Assembly: GCF_030733845.1 (NCBI RefSeq) | Contig: NZ_CP132311.1 | Location: 3,291,501-3,355,500, forward strand | Direction: 5' to 3' | DNA: 64,000 bases | Source: Shinella zoogloeoides | GTDB lineage: Bacteria; Pseudomonadota; Alphaproteobacteria; Rhizobiales; Rhizobiaceae | Shown here: positions 44,858-54,240 of the stretch, piece after piece | Layout of the letters: the number at the start of each line of letters is the position of its first letter | Position numbering within the stretch: the stretch's first letter is position 1 | The notes under the pieces: generated by a model | The model's database searches: none | The model's input: only the letters and a program-made list of their open reading frames with translations | Told to the model about the DNA's origin: nothing | Position numbers and translations under genes: made by a program

Positions 44858-45994
44858 TCATTCGTCGTCGTCTTCCATCGCGCCGGTCAGCCGCATACCG
44901 TCGATCCACGTCGCGCCGTCATTGCGGATCACCCGTTTCGCCCGCACGCCGCAGCGCGTCTCGACCTCCTGCGCCAGCCGCTCGGAATGGGTCACGATCC
45001 AGAGCTGGCTCGATTGCGCGGCCCGCGCGATCATCTCGGCCAGCGGCGGCAGCATGTCCGGGTGGAGGCTCGCCTCCGGCTCGTTGAGCGCGATCAGCGG
45101 CGGCGTGCGATAGGAGAGCAGCGCGGCAGCAAGCGCCAGAAAGCGGATCTGCCCATCGGAAAGCTCGCGCGGCTGGAAGACGCGCTGCGGAAACTGCGGA
45201 AAGATGAGGCCATAGGAGGCGAATTCCTCCGGCTCCGGCACGAACAGTCTTGCGCCGCCGAAGGCGTCCGCCACGGCGCGGTCGAGATCGAGTGTATCCT
45301 CCCGCGTCCAGGTCAACGTGGCGAACACCGCCGCCATGTTGGCGCCGTCCTGGTCGAGCAGCGGCGCGGTCACCGCAAGGCAGGGCTGGCGGAGCGCCGA
45401 ATCGCGATCCGAGCGGAAGCCGTGGAAGAAGCGCCATTGCGAGACCGCCCGGCGGAAGGTGCCGATTTCCGGATAGTGGCCGGCATCGCCGAGAAGCGCG
45501 ATAGATGTTTCCGAGGTCAGCGCCTGTTCGGGATATTCCACCATGCGGCCGGTCTCGTCGCGCACCATGATACCCGGCCCGGCGCGCTTCATCACGGTCA
45601 CCGGCCGGCGTCCGGTCTCGATGGAAAGCTCCTCTGCCTTGACCTGCGGCTCGAAGGCGAAGCCCGCCGCCGCCTTCGGCGGCCTCAGCCCCGCCTCGAC
45701 GCGGTAGCGGAAGGTGATCGCGCGTTCCTCGTCCAGAAGCTCGGTTTCGAGCCGGATGCGCACCGGTTCGTTCGCCCGCCGCTTGCCCGTCCACAGCGCC
45801 GAGGCCATGCCGCCCTCCGCCGCGATCTCGTGGGCGAAGCTGCCGCGCACCGCCGCCTGCACAAGCTGCAGCGAGCGATAGAGGTTCGACTTGCCCGCCC
45901 CGTTCTCGCCGACGAACAGGTTCACCCGCCCGAGATCCATGCGGATCGAGCGCAGCGAGCGGTAGTTTTCGGCGGACATGGAACGCAGCAGCAT
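44858..45994 (-). CDS. SMC/RecF-like AAA ATPase (AAA_21 type)
   Basis: A 378-residue ABC-type ATPase. Walker A is GENGAGKSNLYRSL (~29-42); the signature-like segment LSDGQIRFLALAAALLS and Walker B LIALNEPEASLHPDML are near the C-terminus, with a His-loop THSERLA. Start ATG 45994 is chosen as the first codon near the MSAENYRSLRSI conserved start. Related proteins include OLD/RecF-like ATPases; function unknown, possibly DNA repair or defence. It is divergent from xerC. Confidence 0.8.
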   Translation of the reverse strand: MLLRSMSAENYRSLRSIRMDLGRVNLFVGENGAGKSNLYRSLQLVQAAVRGSFAHEIAAEGGMASALWTGKRRANEPVRIRLETELLDEERAITFRYRVEAGLRPPKAAAGFAFEPQVKAEELSIETGRRPVTVMKRAGPGIMVRDETGRMVEYPEQALTSETSIALLGDAGHYPEIGTFRRAVSQWRFFHGFRSDRDSALRQPCLAVTAPLLDQDGANMAAVFATLTWTREDTLDLDRAVADAFGGARLFVPEPEEFASYGLIFPQFPQRVFQPRELSDGQIRFLALAAALLSYRTPPLIALNEPEASLHPDMLPPLAEMIARAAQSSQLWIVTHSERLAQEVETRCGVRAKRVIRNDGATWIDGMRLTGAMEDDDE

Positions 45995-46114
45995 GAACGG
46001 ATCCGGATTCGATCGGAGCCCGTTATAGCCGGCCGCCACGCGGAGCGTTAGCGAATCCCTAACGCAATTCACCGATCCTGCCACGAACGACAAGGCTACC
46101 GCCAAGAGCAGGAC

Positions 46115-47050
46115 ATGACCGAACTTCTCATCATCGCCGATCCGGCGCTCATGGCCGAGCGGCAGGGCTGGCTTGCGGCCCTTGCCGAGGAGCGCCGCCT
46201 CTCGGACAACACGCTGGAAGCCTATGAGCGCGACACGCGCCAGTTCCTCGCGTTCCTCACCGGGCATCTCGCAGCCCCGGCCCGCCTCAAGGACATCGGC
46301 GACCTGCGCCCGGCGGACCTGCGCGGCTTCCTGGCCGCACGGCGCCGCGACGGCGCGGGCGCCCGCACGCTCGGCCGCGGCCTTGCGGGCCTTCGCTCGT
46401 TCCTGCGCCACCTGGAGCGCAAGGGCCTTGCCAATGCGGCGGGCGCGGCGGCCGTACGCTCGCCGAAACAGCCCAAATCCCTGCCGAAGCCACTCTCCGA
46501 CCGGCAGGCCATCGCCGTCGTCGATGCGCACGAACAGTTGGCCGAGGAACCTTGGATCCGCGCGCGCAACGCCGCGGTCCTCACGCTTCTCTACGGCTGC
46601 GGCCTGCGCATTTCCGAAGCGCTGTCGCTGACACCGGCCGATTTCGCCGGCAGCCCCACCTCGCTGCGCATCAACGGTAAGGGCGGCAAGACGCGCATCG
46701 TGCCGCTGATCGCGCCGGCCCGCTCGGGCGTCGAGGATTACATCAAGCTCTGCCCAATTCCGCTTGCCGATGACAAGCCGCTCTTTCGCGGTGCGCGCGG
46801 CGGGCCGCTGCAGCCGGCCATCATCCAGCGTGAAATGCAGAAGCTGCGCGGCGCGCTCGGCCTGCCGGACAGCGCAACGCCCCATGCGCTGCGCCATTCC
46901 TTCGCCACCCATCTTCTGGCCGGCGGCGGGGACCTGCGCACCATCCAGGAACTTCTCGGCCATGCCAGCCTTTCCACCACGCAGGTCTATACCGGCGTCG
47001 ATTCGGCCCGGCTGCTGGAAATCTACGACCGCGCCCATCCCCGCGCCTGA
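46115..47050 (+). CDS. xerC: Tyrosine recombinase XerC
   Basis: A 311-residue recombinase that resolves chromosome dimers with XerD at dif. Catalytic set is complete: R165 (GLRISEAL), K189 (GKGGK), H257-x-x-R260 (HALRHSFATHLL), H283 (LGHASLSTTQVY) and Y292. N-terminal core-binding domain at ~10-110. It is a host recombinase, distinct from the prophage integrase. It is divergent from the AAA ATPase across a 120-bp gap and followed by a TraB/GumN gene. Confidence 0.95.
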   Translation: MTELLIIADPALMAERQGWLAALAEERRLSDNTLEAYERDTRQFLAFLTGHLAAPARLKDIGDLRPADLRGFLAARRRDGAGARTLGRGLAGLRSFLRHLERKGLANAAGAAAVRSPKQPKSLPKPLSDRQAIAVVDAHEQLAEEPWIRARNAAVLTLLYGCGLRISEALSLTPADFAGSPTSLRINGKGGKTRIVPLIAPARSGVEDYIKLCPIPLADDKPLFRGARGGPLQPAIIQREMQKLRGALGLPDSATPHALRHSFATHLLAGGGDLRTIQELLGHASLSTTQVYTGVDSARLLEIYDRAHPRA

Positions 47051-47138
47051 CCGTATTAGGGCCTGCGTTAAGGGCCCGTGTTAATGGATTATGAGGGAGA
47101 GAAGGCTAGGGTCCGCCCAAAATGCAGGGAGTTCGACC

Positions 47139-48221
47139 ATGATAGTCCTTCTTCAGAAGAGCCGCCTGGCGCTTGCCGACCGGCTGGCCGATGCCGGCCT
47201 CTGGCTCCTGGCCGCCATCCATGTGCTCGTCGCCCTCTCCTTCCTCGCCGTACTCGCGACGCTTTCGCCCGCCCATGCCCAGGAGCCGCCGGTCTGCGGC
47301 GGCGAAGACCTCCTTGCGAAATACGAGAAGGACGATCCGGCGGGCTTTGCCAGACTGCGCGCCGAGGCGGATGCCGTGCCGAACGGCAAGGGCATCTTCT
47401 GGAAGATCGAGAAGGACGGCCAGCCGGCTTCCTGGCTGCTCGGCACCATGCACGTGACCGACCCGCGCGTGCTCGCCATGCCGGAAGCCGCCCGCACGGC
47501 CTATGCCGGGGCTGCGACGGTCATCGTCGAATCCGACGAGATCGCCGACGAGAAGAAGGCCGGCGCCGCGATCATGGCCCGCCCGGACCTCACCATGTTC
47601 ACCGACGGCAAGTCCATCACCGACTTCCTCGACAAGGAAGACACCGAGAAGCTGACGGAAGGCCTGAAGAGCCGGGGCCTGTCGCTCGCAGCGGTGGGGC
47701 GCATGAAGCCGTGGATGATCGCCAGCTTCGTGGCGCTTCCCGCCTGCGAGATCGCCCGCAAGGCCGCTGGCGCCGCCTTTCTCGACCAGCGCCTCGCCAG
47801 GGACGCGCTTGCCGGCGGCAAGACGCTGAAGGGTCTCGAAACGCTTATCGAGCAGATTTCCGCCCTCGATTCCCTTCCCGTGGAGCCGCAGATCCAGGGA
47901 CTGGTGCAGACCGTGGAGCTCGGCGATACGCTGAAGGACGTCATCGAAACGATGAGCCTGCTCTACCTCTCGGGCGAAACCGGCATGATCATGCCGATGA
48001 TGCGCGCGGCAGCGCCGGAGACGGACGAGGACGCCGCGGCCTATGCCGATTTCGAGCAACGCATCATCGTCGATCGCAACCACATCATGGCGGAGCGCGC
48101 CGCGCCGATCCTTGCGGGCGGCAATGTCTTCATGGCGGTCGGCGCGCTGCACCTGCCCGGCCCGGAAGGCGTCGTCGAACTCCTGCGCAAGCAGGGCTTT
48201 ACGGTCACGGCCGCGAATTGA
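47139..48221 (+). CDS. TraB/GumN-family exported protein
   Basis: A 360-residue protein of the TraB/GumN family. ATG 47139 has AGGGA eight bases upstream and gives a signal-anchor (AAIHVLVALSFLAVLATLSPAHAQ). The signature WLLGTMHVTDPRVL and the C-terminal ERAAPILAGGNVFMAVGALHLPG are typical; relatives are proposed metallopeptidase-like. Function in this lineage is not known. Its end overlaps the convergent DUF2867 gene by 17 bases. Confidence 0.88.
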   Translation: MIVLLQKSRLALADRLADAGLWLLAAIHVLVALSFLAVLATLSPAHAQEPPVCGGEDLLAKYEKDDPAGFARLRAEADAVPNGKGIFWKIEKDGQPASWLLGTMHVTDPRVLAMPEAARTAYAGAATVIVESDEIADEKKAGAAIMARPDLTMFTDGKSITDFLDKEDTEKLTEGLKSRGLSLAAVGRMKPWMIASFVALPACEIARKAAGAAFLDQRLARDALAGGKTLKGLETLIEQISALDSLPVEPQIQGLVQTVELGDTLKDVIETMSLLYLSGETGMIMPMMRAAAPETDEDAAAYADFEQRIIVDRNHIMAERAAPILAGGNVFMAVGALHLPGPEGVVELLRKQGFTVTAAN

Positions 48222-48699
48222 CGACCCGTTCGCCGATGCCCGACAGCATCGTACGCACGATCAGCTTGTGGAACGGCATGACGGCGGCAAGATAGAGCCG
48301 TCCCAGCAGGTTGTTGCGGTGGACGAGCGTCATCACGCTCAGGGTCTGGCCGCTTGGCCGGTCCTGCCGCACGTCGATGACGATGCGGAAATCGAGATGC
48401 CGGTCGTTGAAGCCGAGCACCACGCGGTCGTCGCTGACGCTCACCACCGGAAAGCCGCCGATCTCGGTATCCGACGTCCTCACCTCCGCCGCCGCCCCCT
48501 TGAGGCCGAACGGCGCGACCAGCGCGTTGCGCAGCACCATGAGCCTGCGCACCCAGCCCGGCGGATGTTCGAGCGCCAGCCGCGCCGCCTCCCGCGCCGT
48601 CAGGTTGTCGACAGGCAGGCCGAGCGTGAAACGGTCCGCCCAGTCGGCAGCGGGGAGAAGCGGGTGGGGAAGCGAAACGGGTCTCGACACGGGCGACAT
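48205..48699 (-). CDS. DUF2867 family protein
   Basis: A 164-residue protein of the DUF2867 family, function unknown. ATG 48699 follows AAGGAGG by five bases; upstream frames are non-matching. It contains ADWADRFTLGLP, LGFNDRHLDFRIVIDV and LVHRNNLLGRLYLAAVMPFHKLIV, the typical conserved C-terminal end. Same-strand neighbour lpdA ends 82 bp upstream, with a strong stem-loop between them. Confidence 0.88.
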   Translation of the reverse strand: MSPVSRPVSLPHPLLPAADWADRFTLGLPVDNLTAREAARLALEHPPGWVRRLMVLRNALVAPFGLKGAAAEVRTSDTEIGGFPVVSVSDDRVVLGFNDRHLDFRIVIDVRQDRPSGQTLSVMTLVHRNNLLGRLYLAAVMPFHKLIVRTMLSGIGERVVNSRP

Positions 48700-48748
48700 G
48701 AAGGCCTCCTTGCAGGCCTCCATACTGCCCTTCATCGCAGGCGGAAGA

Positions 48749-48775
48749 CAGGCGGCCGGTTGTCGCGGCCGCCTG
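48749..48775 (-). terminator. Stem-loop downstream of lpdA
   Basis: CAGGCGGCCG / CGGCCGCCTG, a perfect 10-bp stem with a 7-base loop, lies 7 bp after the lpdA stop at the end of the TCA block. Minus-strand sequence after it is TCTTCC, a weak T tract. Confidence 0.6.
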
Positions 48776-48781
48776 ACCAGA

Positions 48782-50188
48782 TCACATATGGATCGGCTTG
48801 GCGAAAGTCGCGAGCGCGGCTTCCTTGACGGCTTCCGACATCGTGGGATGCGCGTGGCAGGTGCGGCCGAGGTCTTCGGAGGAGCCGCCGAATTCCATCA
48901 GCACGGCGGCCTCGTGGATCATCTCGCCGGCGCCGAAGCCGACGATGTGAACGCCGAGCACGCGGTCGGTCTCCTTGTCGGCGAGCACCTTCACGAAGCC
49001 GTCCGTCGCCAGCATGGCGCGGGCGCGGCCGTTAGCGGTGAAGGGGAACTTGCCGGCCTTGTAAGCGATGCCCGCGGCCTTCAGTTCCTCCTCCGTCTTG
49101 CCGACGGAGGCGACTTCCGGCTGGGTGTAGACGACGCCGGGGATGACGTCATAGTTCACGTGGCCGGCCTGACCGGCGAGGATCTCGGCGACGGCGACGC
49201 CCTCGTCTTCCGCCTTGTGGGCGAGCATCGGGCCGCGCACCACGTCGCCAATGGCGTAGATGCCGGGAACGTTGGTCTGGAAATGCTTGTCGATCTCGAC
49301 GCGGCCGCGGTTGTCGAGGGCGACGCCGGCTTCTGCAAGGCCGAGGCCTTCGGTATAGGGCTTGCGGCCCGTCGCGATGAGCACGACGTCGGCGTCGATC
49401 GTGGTGGCCTCGCCGCCCTTGACGGGCTCGAAGGTCACCTTGGCGCCGGAACCGGCCTTCTCGACGCCCGTCACCTTGGCGCCGAGCTTGAAGTCCATGC
49501 CCTGCTTGGCGAGCATGCGCTGGAACTGCTTGGAAACGTCGCCATCCATGCCGCCGAGGATCGTATCGAGATATTCGACGACCGTGACCGTGGCGCCGAG
49601 GCGTGCCCAGACGGAGCCGAGCTCGAGGCCGATCACACCGCCGCCGACGACGATGAGATGGCCCGGCACCTTGTCGAGCGCGATGCCGCCCGTCGAGGAG
49701 ACGATGACCTTCTCGTCGATATCGACCGGAACGCCCGGAATGCCGGCGACGTCGGAACCCGTGGCGATCACGATGTTCTTCGTCTCCAGCACCTGCTCCT
49801 CGCCCTTGTCGCCGGTGACGGAGACCTTGCCGGCGCCCAGCACCTTGCCGGTGCCCTGGATGCCGTCGATCTTGTTCTTCTTGAAGAGGAAGGCGACGCC
49901 GTCGACATTCGACTTCACCGTCGCATCCTTGTGCGCCATCATCTTCGACAGGTTGAGCGTCGGCTTGACGCCCTCGATGCCGAGCGCGTCCATGCCGTGG
50001 GCGGCGTGGCTATAGGTCTCGGAGGCGTGCAGCAGCGCCTTGGACGGGATGCAGCCGACATTGAGGCAGGTGCCGCCATAGGTCGCGCGCTTCTCGACGA
50101 CCGCGACCTTCAGGCCGAGCTGGGCCGCCTTGATGGCGCAGACATAGCCGCCGGGACCGGAACCGATAACGATGAGATCATATGCCAT
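48782..50188 (-). CDS. lpdA: Dihydrolipoyl dehydrogenase (E3)
   Basis: A 468-residue flavoprotein that reoxidises the lipoyl arm of 2-oxoglutarate dehydrogenase and related complexes. FAD loop GSGPGGYVCAIKAAQLG (9-25), redox-active C41/C46 in GGTCLNVGCIPSK, NAD-binding GGGVIGLELGSVW, and the C-terminal active base HAHPTMSEA. Complete. It ends the mdh-suc cluster on the same strand but is separated from sucB by five accessory genes. Confidence 0.97.
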   Translation of the reverse strand: MAYDLIVIGSGPGGYVCAIKAAQLGLKVAVVEKRATYGGTCLNVGCIPSKALLHASETYSHAAHGMDALGIEGVKPTLNLSKMMAHKDATVKSNVDGVAFLFKKNKIDGIQGTGKVLGAGKVSVTGDKGEEQVLETKNIVIATGSDVAGIPGVPVDIDEKVIVSSTGGIALDKVPGHLIVVGGGVIGLELGSVWARLGATVTVVEYLDTILGGMDGDVSKQFQRMLAKQGMDFKLGAKVTGVEKAGSGAKVTFEPVKGGEATTIDADVVLIATGRKPYTEGLGLAEAGVALDNRGRVEIDKHFQTNVPGIYAIGDVVRGPMLAHKAEDEGVAVAEILAGQAGHVNYDVIPGVVYTQPEVASVGKTEEELKAAGIAYKAGKFPFTANGRARAMLATDGFVKVLADKETDRVLGVHIVGFGAGEMIHEAAVLMEFGGSSEDLGRTCHAHPTMSEAVKEAALATFAKPIHM

Positions 50189-50211
50189 GACAAGTCCTTC
50201 CTGCGCGGGGC

Positions 50212-50964
50212 CTAGCGGCCGCCGCTGACGTTGAGGGCGGCACCCGTCACATAGGATGCCGCGTCGGAGAGAAGATAGAGAATGGAATGGGCGACTTCGT
50301 CGGCCGTGCCCGGCCGCTGCATCGGGATAAGCGATGCCATGTCGCGCGCACGATCCGGCAGCCCGCCGGACGCGTGGATTTCGGTGTCGATGATGCCGGG
50401 GCGCACGAGGTTTACCCGCACGCCCTCCGCCGCCACCTCGCGGGCAAGGCCGATGGTGAAGCTTTCGATCGCGCCCTTGCTGGCGGCGTAGTCGACATAT
50501 TGCCCGGCCGCGCCGAGCTGCGCCGCGACGGAGGAGAGGTTGACGATCGAGCCGCCCTTCCCGCCATGGCGCGTCGACATGCGGCGCACGGCCTCCTGGG
50601 CTGAGCGTATCGAGCCCATGACATTGACGGCGAACATGCGCTCCAGCCGCTCGGCGGACATCTCGTCGACGCGCTGCGGCAAGGCGACGATGCCGGCATT
50701 GTTGACCAGCCCGTCGAGCCGGCCGAAGGTGCCGTCGATGGTCGAGAAGATCGAGGCGAGGCCAAGCTCGCTGCCGACGTCGCCCTGAACCGGGATCGCC
50801 GAACCGCCGGCATCGCGGATATCGGCCACCACGGCCTCGGCCGCTTCGAGATTGGAGACATAGTTCACCGCGACCTGCCAGCCGGCCGCACCCGCCAGGC
50901 GGCAGACGCTCGCGCCGATGCCGCGGCTGCCGCCGGTGACGAGAAGAACGGGAGCCTCGCTCAT
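50212..50964 (-). CDS. SDR-family oxidoreductase
   Basis: A 250-residue short-chain dehydrogenase with TGGSRGIG cofactor loop (~9-16), NNAG, catalytic S/Y/K set (SSVAAQ, YVDYAASK) and the C-terminal YVTGAALNVSGGR. ATG 50964 overlaps the previous gene stop as ATGA. Substrate unknown; NADPH-type 3-oxoacyl or glucose dehydrogenase-like. It is the last of five accessory genes between sucB and lpdA. Confidence 0.92.
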   Translation of the reverse strand: MSEAPVLLVTGGSRGIGASVCRLAGAAGWQVAVNYVSNLEAAEAVVADIRDAGGSAIPVQGDVGSELGLASIFSTIDGTFGRLDGLVNNAGIVALPQRVDEMSAERLERMFAVNVMGSIRSAQEAVRRMSTRHGGKGGSIVNLSSVAAQLGAAGQYVDYAASKGAIESFTIGLAREVAAEGVRVNLVRPGIIDTEIHASGGLPDRARDMASLIPMQRPGTADEVAHSILYLLSDAASYVTGAALNVSGGR

Positions 50965-51446
50965 GCGGCGCATCCCTTTTTCTTCAGGACGTCCCACGGC
51001 ACGACGCTCGCCTTGCCTTCCTCCCACAGGGTGGAATAGCGCAGCGACGCACCGAAACCCGCGAGAAGCAGGCTTTTCGCCGCCTTGCCGCCCTCGTCGG
51101 GCAGGAGCGCCGCATCGCCGCCGTCGAGTGCGTAGATCACGCCTTCCCAGACGGTGCAGGCGGCGATCTCCTCGCCCGTCACGTCTCCCTCGCGGCAATT
51201 GTGCATGACCATGCCGTTGGAGCGCTCGGGATCGCCCGGCATGACGATGCCGTCGAGCACCAGGCCGCTGGCCAGTATCTTCAGCTTGAAATGATGGCTC
51301 GTCGCGGCGGCCTTCGATCCGACCGGCTCGAAGGTCAGCTCATAGCCCCCGTCGCGATCCGCATAGATCGCGCGGTCCTGCCGGCACTCCGCCGCAGGGG
51401 CGGCGGTTGCGGCGAGCAATCCGGCAAGGACGAGGACGGCGCGCAT
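50961..51446 (-). CDS. Exported hypothetical protein
   Basis: A 161-residue protein with a clear signal peptide (MRAVLVLAGLLAATAAPAA, cut before ECRQD). The mature part has four Cys residues and no recognised domain. It overlaps the SDR start by four bases and follows the LysE-type transporter closely, so it is translated within the accessory group. Function unknown. Confidence 0.75.
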   Translation of the reverse strand: MRAVLVLAGLLAATAAPAAECRQDRAIYADRDGGYELTFEPVGSKAAATSHHFKLKILASGLVLDGIVMPGDPERSNGMVMHNCREGDVTGEEIAACTVWEGVIYALDGGDAALLPDEGGKAAKSLLLAGFGASLRYSTLWEEGKASVVPWDVLKKKGCAA

Positions 51447-51449
51447 CGC

Positions 51450-52094
51450 TCAGTGCGCCTTTTCCGTGGCGAGCTTGATGCCGAGCGCGATGAAGACGAG
51501 GCCGCTCGCCCGGTCGATCCACTGGCTCATGCGGCCGAAGGCGGCGCGCATCTTCGGCGTCGTCATGAACAGCGAGACACCGACGAACCAGGCGATGAGG
51601 CAGGACGCCATGACGAGGCCGTAGCCGAACTTGACGGCGATGGGCGTATGGGCGCTGACGACCGTCGAGAAAATCGACAGGAAAAAGAAGACGGGCTTCG
51701 GGTTCAACGCATTGGCGAGGAAGCCGAGACCGAAGGCGCGAAGCATCGACTGGCCGCCTTTGCCCTCTTCGCCACTCTTCACCGCCTCGACGGAAAGATC
51801 GGCCTTGCCGGCACGCAGCGCCTTTATGCCGATATAGACGAGGTAGGCGACGCCGCACCACTTCACGATGTTGAAGAGATAGATGGACTGGGAAATGATG
51901 AGACCGAGGCCGAGGATCGTATAGGTGACGTGGAACATCAGCGACGTGCCGATGCCGAAGGACGTGACGATCGCCGCGCGCCGTCCATGCACGATCGACT
52001 GGCGCATGACCATGGCAAGGTCTGCGCCGGGGGAAACGATGGCGAAGGCGAAGATCGCCATCAGCGAGGCGAGTTCCAGAAGGTAGGTACTCAT
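51450..52094 (-). CDS. LysE/RhtB-family exporter
   Basis: A 214-residue membrane protein with about six spans. The family signature FAIVSPGADLAMVMRQSIVHGRRA (~17-40) and GLGFLANALNPKPVFFFLS are typical of amino-acid/amine efflux proteins. Substrate unknown. Its start overlaps the VOC gene stop (ATGA). It lies in the accessory group inside the TCA block. Confidence 0.9.
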   Translation of the reverse strand: MSTYLLELASLMAIFAFAIVSPGADLAMVMRQSIVHGRRAAIVTSFGIGTSLMFHVTYTILGLGLIISQSIYLFNIVKWCGVAYLVYIGIKALRAGKADLSVEAVKSGEEGKGGQSMLRAFGLGFLANALNPKPVFFFLSIFSTVVSAHTPIAVKFGYGLVMASCLIAWFVGVSLFMTTPKMRAAFGRMSQWIDRASGLVFIALGIKLATEKAH

Positions 52095-52513
52095 TTCTGC
52101 TCCAGCGGCGCGTTGAAGGCCCAGACATGGCCGAAGGGATCGGTGATGCGGGCATAGCGCGCGCCCCAGAACACGTCCGCGGGCGGCATCAGGCCATGCG
52201 CGCCGGCCTCCACCGCCTTGGCATAGGCGGCATCGACGGCCCCCGAATCCGACAGGTTGATGCTGATGGCGACCGACGCGCCGCCGAGTGTCGTCGGCGC
52301 GCTGACGGACATGTCAAATTCCGGGAACTCGTCATGCAGCATCACCTCGCCGCCATAAATGGCGAGATTGGCATGCATGACGCGCCGGCCGTCCTCGGCA
52401 AGCTGGTGGAACGTATTTTCAGCGCCGAGCGCCCGTTCATAGAAGGCGATCGCCTCCTGGCCACCCTTCACGCAGATATGCGGCTGGAGCGGGGGAACAT
52501 TGGTGAATGCCAT
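52091..52513 (-). CDS. VOC-superfamily (PhnB-like) protein
   Basis: A 140-residue glyoxalase/VOC-fold protein. It begins PPLQPHICVKGGQEAIAFYERALGAE and ends with ARITDPFGHVWAF, the PhnB-type pattern with metal-binding His/Glu candidates. The reaction is unknown; small electrophile or antibiotic handling is possible. Start ATG 52513 is 9 bp after the MAPEG stop. Confidence 0.88.
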   Translation of the reverse strand: MAFTNVPPLQPHICVKGGQEAIAFYERALGAENTFHQLAEDGRRVMHANLAIYGGEVMLHDEFPEFDMSVSAPTTLGGASVAISINLSDSGAVDAAYAKAVEAGAHGLMPPADVFWGARYARITDPFGHVWAFNAPLEQK

Positions 52514-52522
52514 GCCTGCCTC

Positions 52523-52936
52523 CTAGACGATGAGAACGCCCGCCATCACCGCAAGCCCCGCCAGCGCGACGAGCCAGACGAGCGAGCGGATATAGGGAAC
52601 GCCTGCCAGATAGAGCGGGATATAGACGAGGCGGGCGACAAACCACCACCACGCGCCGATCAGCCCCCAGCCCGTCGGATCGCCCGCGACGGCGAGCGCC
52701 AGCGCGAGGGCGACGAAGGCGGGATAGGTTTCCCGGTAGTTTGCGGACGCGCGGGCGGCGCGTCCGGCAAGTTTGCCCGCCGGCTCCCGCGCATCGTCGC
52801 GCGGACCCGCGTTCCAGGCGGAGCCAAGCTCCCGCGTGGCGAGCATGCCCTGGAGCCCGATATGGAAGACGAGCAGCGCCACGCTCAGTGCCACAAGCAC
52901 GAGGATGGGCGAAGACGCCGCTGCTGCCGCCTCCAT
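52523..52936 (-). CDS. MAPEG-family membrane protein
   Basis: A 137-residue, four-span membrane protein of the MAPEG family. The ANYRETYPAFVALALALAVAG segment and Arg-rich loop (AGRAARASANYRE) are typical. Eukaryotic members use glutathione; bacterial function is usually unknown. It lies 11 bp after the sucB stop and heads the accessory genes, so it is probably on the suc transcript. Confidence 0.88.
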   Translation of the reverse strand: MEAAAAASSPILVLVALSVALLVFHIGLQGMLATRELGSAWNAGPRDDAREPAGKLAGRAARASANYRETYPAFVALALALAVAGDPTGWGLIGAWWWFVARLVYIPLYLAGVPYIRSLVWLVALAGLAVMAGVLIV

Positions 52937-52947
52937 CGGAACCTCCC

Positions 52948-54186
52948 TTAGAGATCGAGAACGAGACGTTCCGGATTTTCCAGGCTGTCCTTGACGCGCA
53001 CGAGGAAGGTCACGGCCTCCTTGCCGTCGACCATGCGGTGGTCATAGGACAGCGCCAGATACATCATCGGACGGATGACAATCTGGCCCCCGACGACGAC
53101 CGGACGCTCCTGGATCTTGTGCATGCCGAGGATGCCGGACTGCGGGGCGTTGAGGATCGGCGAGGACATCAGCGAGCCGTAGACGCCGCCGTTCGAGATG
53201 GTGAACGTGCCGCCCTGCATGTCGGCCATGGAGAGCGCGCCGTCACGGGCGAGCTTGCCGAGGCGGCCGATATCCTTTTCGATTTCGGCGATCGACATCT
53301 GGTCGGCATCGCGCACGACCGGGACCACGAGGCCCTTGTCCGTGCCGACGGCGACGCCGATGTGGCAGTAGTTCTTGTAGATGATGTCGGTGCCGTCGAT
53401 CTCGGCATTGACGGCCGGCAGTTCCTTCAGCGCGTGCGTGACGGCCTTGGTGAAGAAGCCCATGAAGCCGAGCTTCACGCCGTGCTTCTTCTCGAAGAGG
53501 TCCTTGTAGCGGTTGCGCAGGTCCATGACGGCCGACATGTCCACCTCGTTGTAGGTGGTCAGCATGGCCGCCGTGTTCTGCGCATCCTTGAGGCGCTTGG
53601 CGATGGTCTGGCGCAGGCGCGTCATCTTCACGCGCTCTTCGCGCGGCGCATCGGCTTCGGAGGACGGCGCGCGGGCGGCGACCTTGACCGGCTCGGCGGC
53701 AGCAGCCGGCGTTGCCGTGATGCCCTTGGCGACGGCGGCGATGACATCGCCCTTCAGCACCTGGCCGCGCTTGCCGGAACCGTCGACCTGATCGGCCGAG
53801 AGGTTGTTCTCGGCGAGCAGCTTGGCCGCGGACGGTGCGGCCGGCATGGCGGAGGAGGCGGCAGCCGGCTTGGCTTCGGCGGCCGGCGCTGCGGCTGCAA
53901 CCTTTTCGACCTTCTCGGCAGCGGCCGGGGCGGCCGCACCGGCGGAAGCGCCTTCCGAGATCTGGCCGAGCAGGCCGCCCGGCTCCACAGTGTCGCCGGC
54001 ATTGGCGGTGATTTCGGAGAGAACGCCGGAGGCCGGTGCCGGCACTTCGATCGTCACCTTGTCGGTTTCCAGCTCACAGAGCGGCTCGTCCGCCTTCACG
54101 GTGTCGCCGACCTTCTTGAACCAGGTGCCGACGGTCGCTTCGCTGACGGATTCGCCCAAAGTCGGGACGCGGATTTCGGTAGCCAT
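52948..54186 (-). CDS. sucB: 2-oxoglutarate dehydrogenase E2, dihydrolipoyl succinyltransferase
   Basis: A 412-residue E2. The lipoyl domain (1-75) carries the lipoyl lysine K43 ([11 protein letters not shown]). An Ala/Pro linker leads to the peripheral E1/E3-binding domain (~115-155: [23 protein letters not shown]) and the catalytic domain, with [14 protein letters not shown] near the C-terminus (catalytic His). Separated from sucA by 54 bp. Confidence 0.97.
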   Translation of the reverse strand: MATEIRVPTLGESVSEATVGTWFKKVGDTVKADEPLCELETDKVTIEVPAPASGVLSEITANAGDTVEPGGLLGQISEGASAGAAAPAAAEKVEKVAAAAPAAEAKPAAASSAMPAAPSAAKLLAENNLSADQVDGSGKRGQVLKGDVIAAVAKGITATPAAAAEPVKVAARAPSSEADAPREERVKMTRLRQTIAKRLKDAQNTAAMLTTYNEVDMSAVMDLRNRYKDLFEKKHGVKLGFMGFFTKAVTHALKELPAVNAEIDGTDIIYKNYCHIGVAVGTDKGLVVPVVRDADQMSIAEIEKDIGRLGKLARDGALSMADMQGGTFTISNGGVYGSLMSSPILNAPQSGILGMHKIQERPVVVGGQIVIRPMMYLALSYDHRMVDGKEAVTFLVRVKDSLENPERLVLDL

Positions 54187-54240
54187 GAGTAAAGTTCCGT
54201 TCGTTTTGTCTTTGTCGCGGTTACGGGAAAACTGGGCGGA

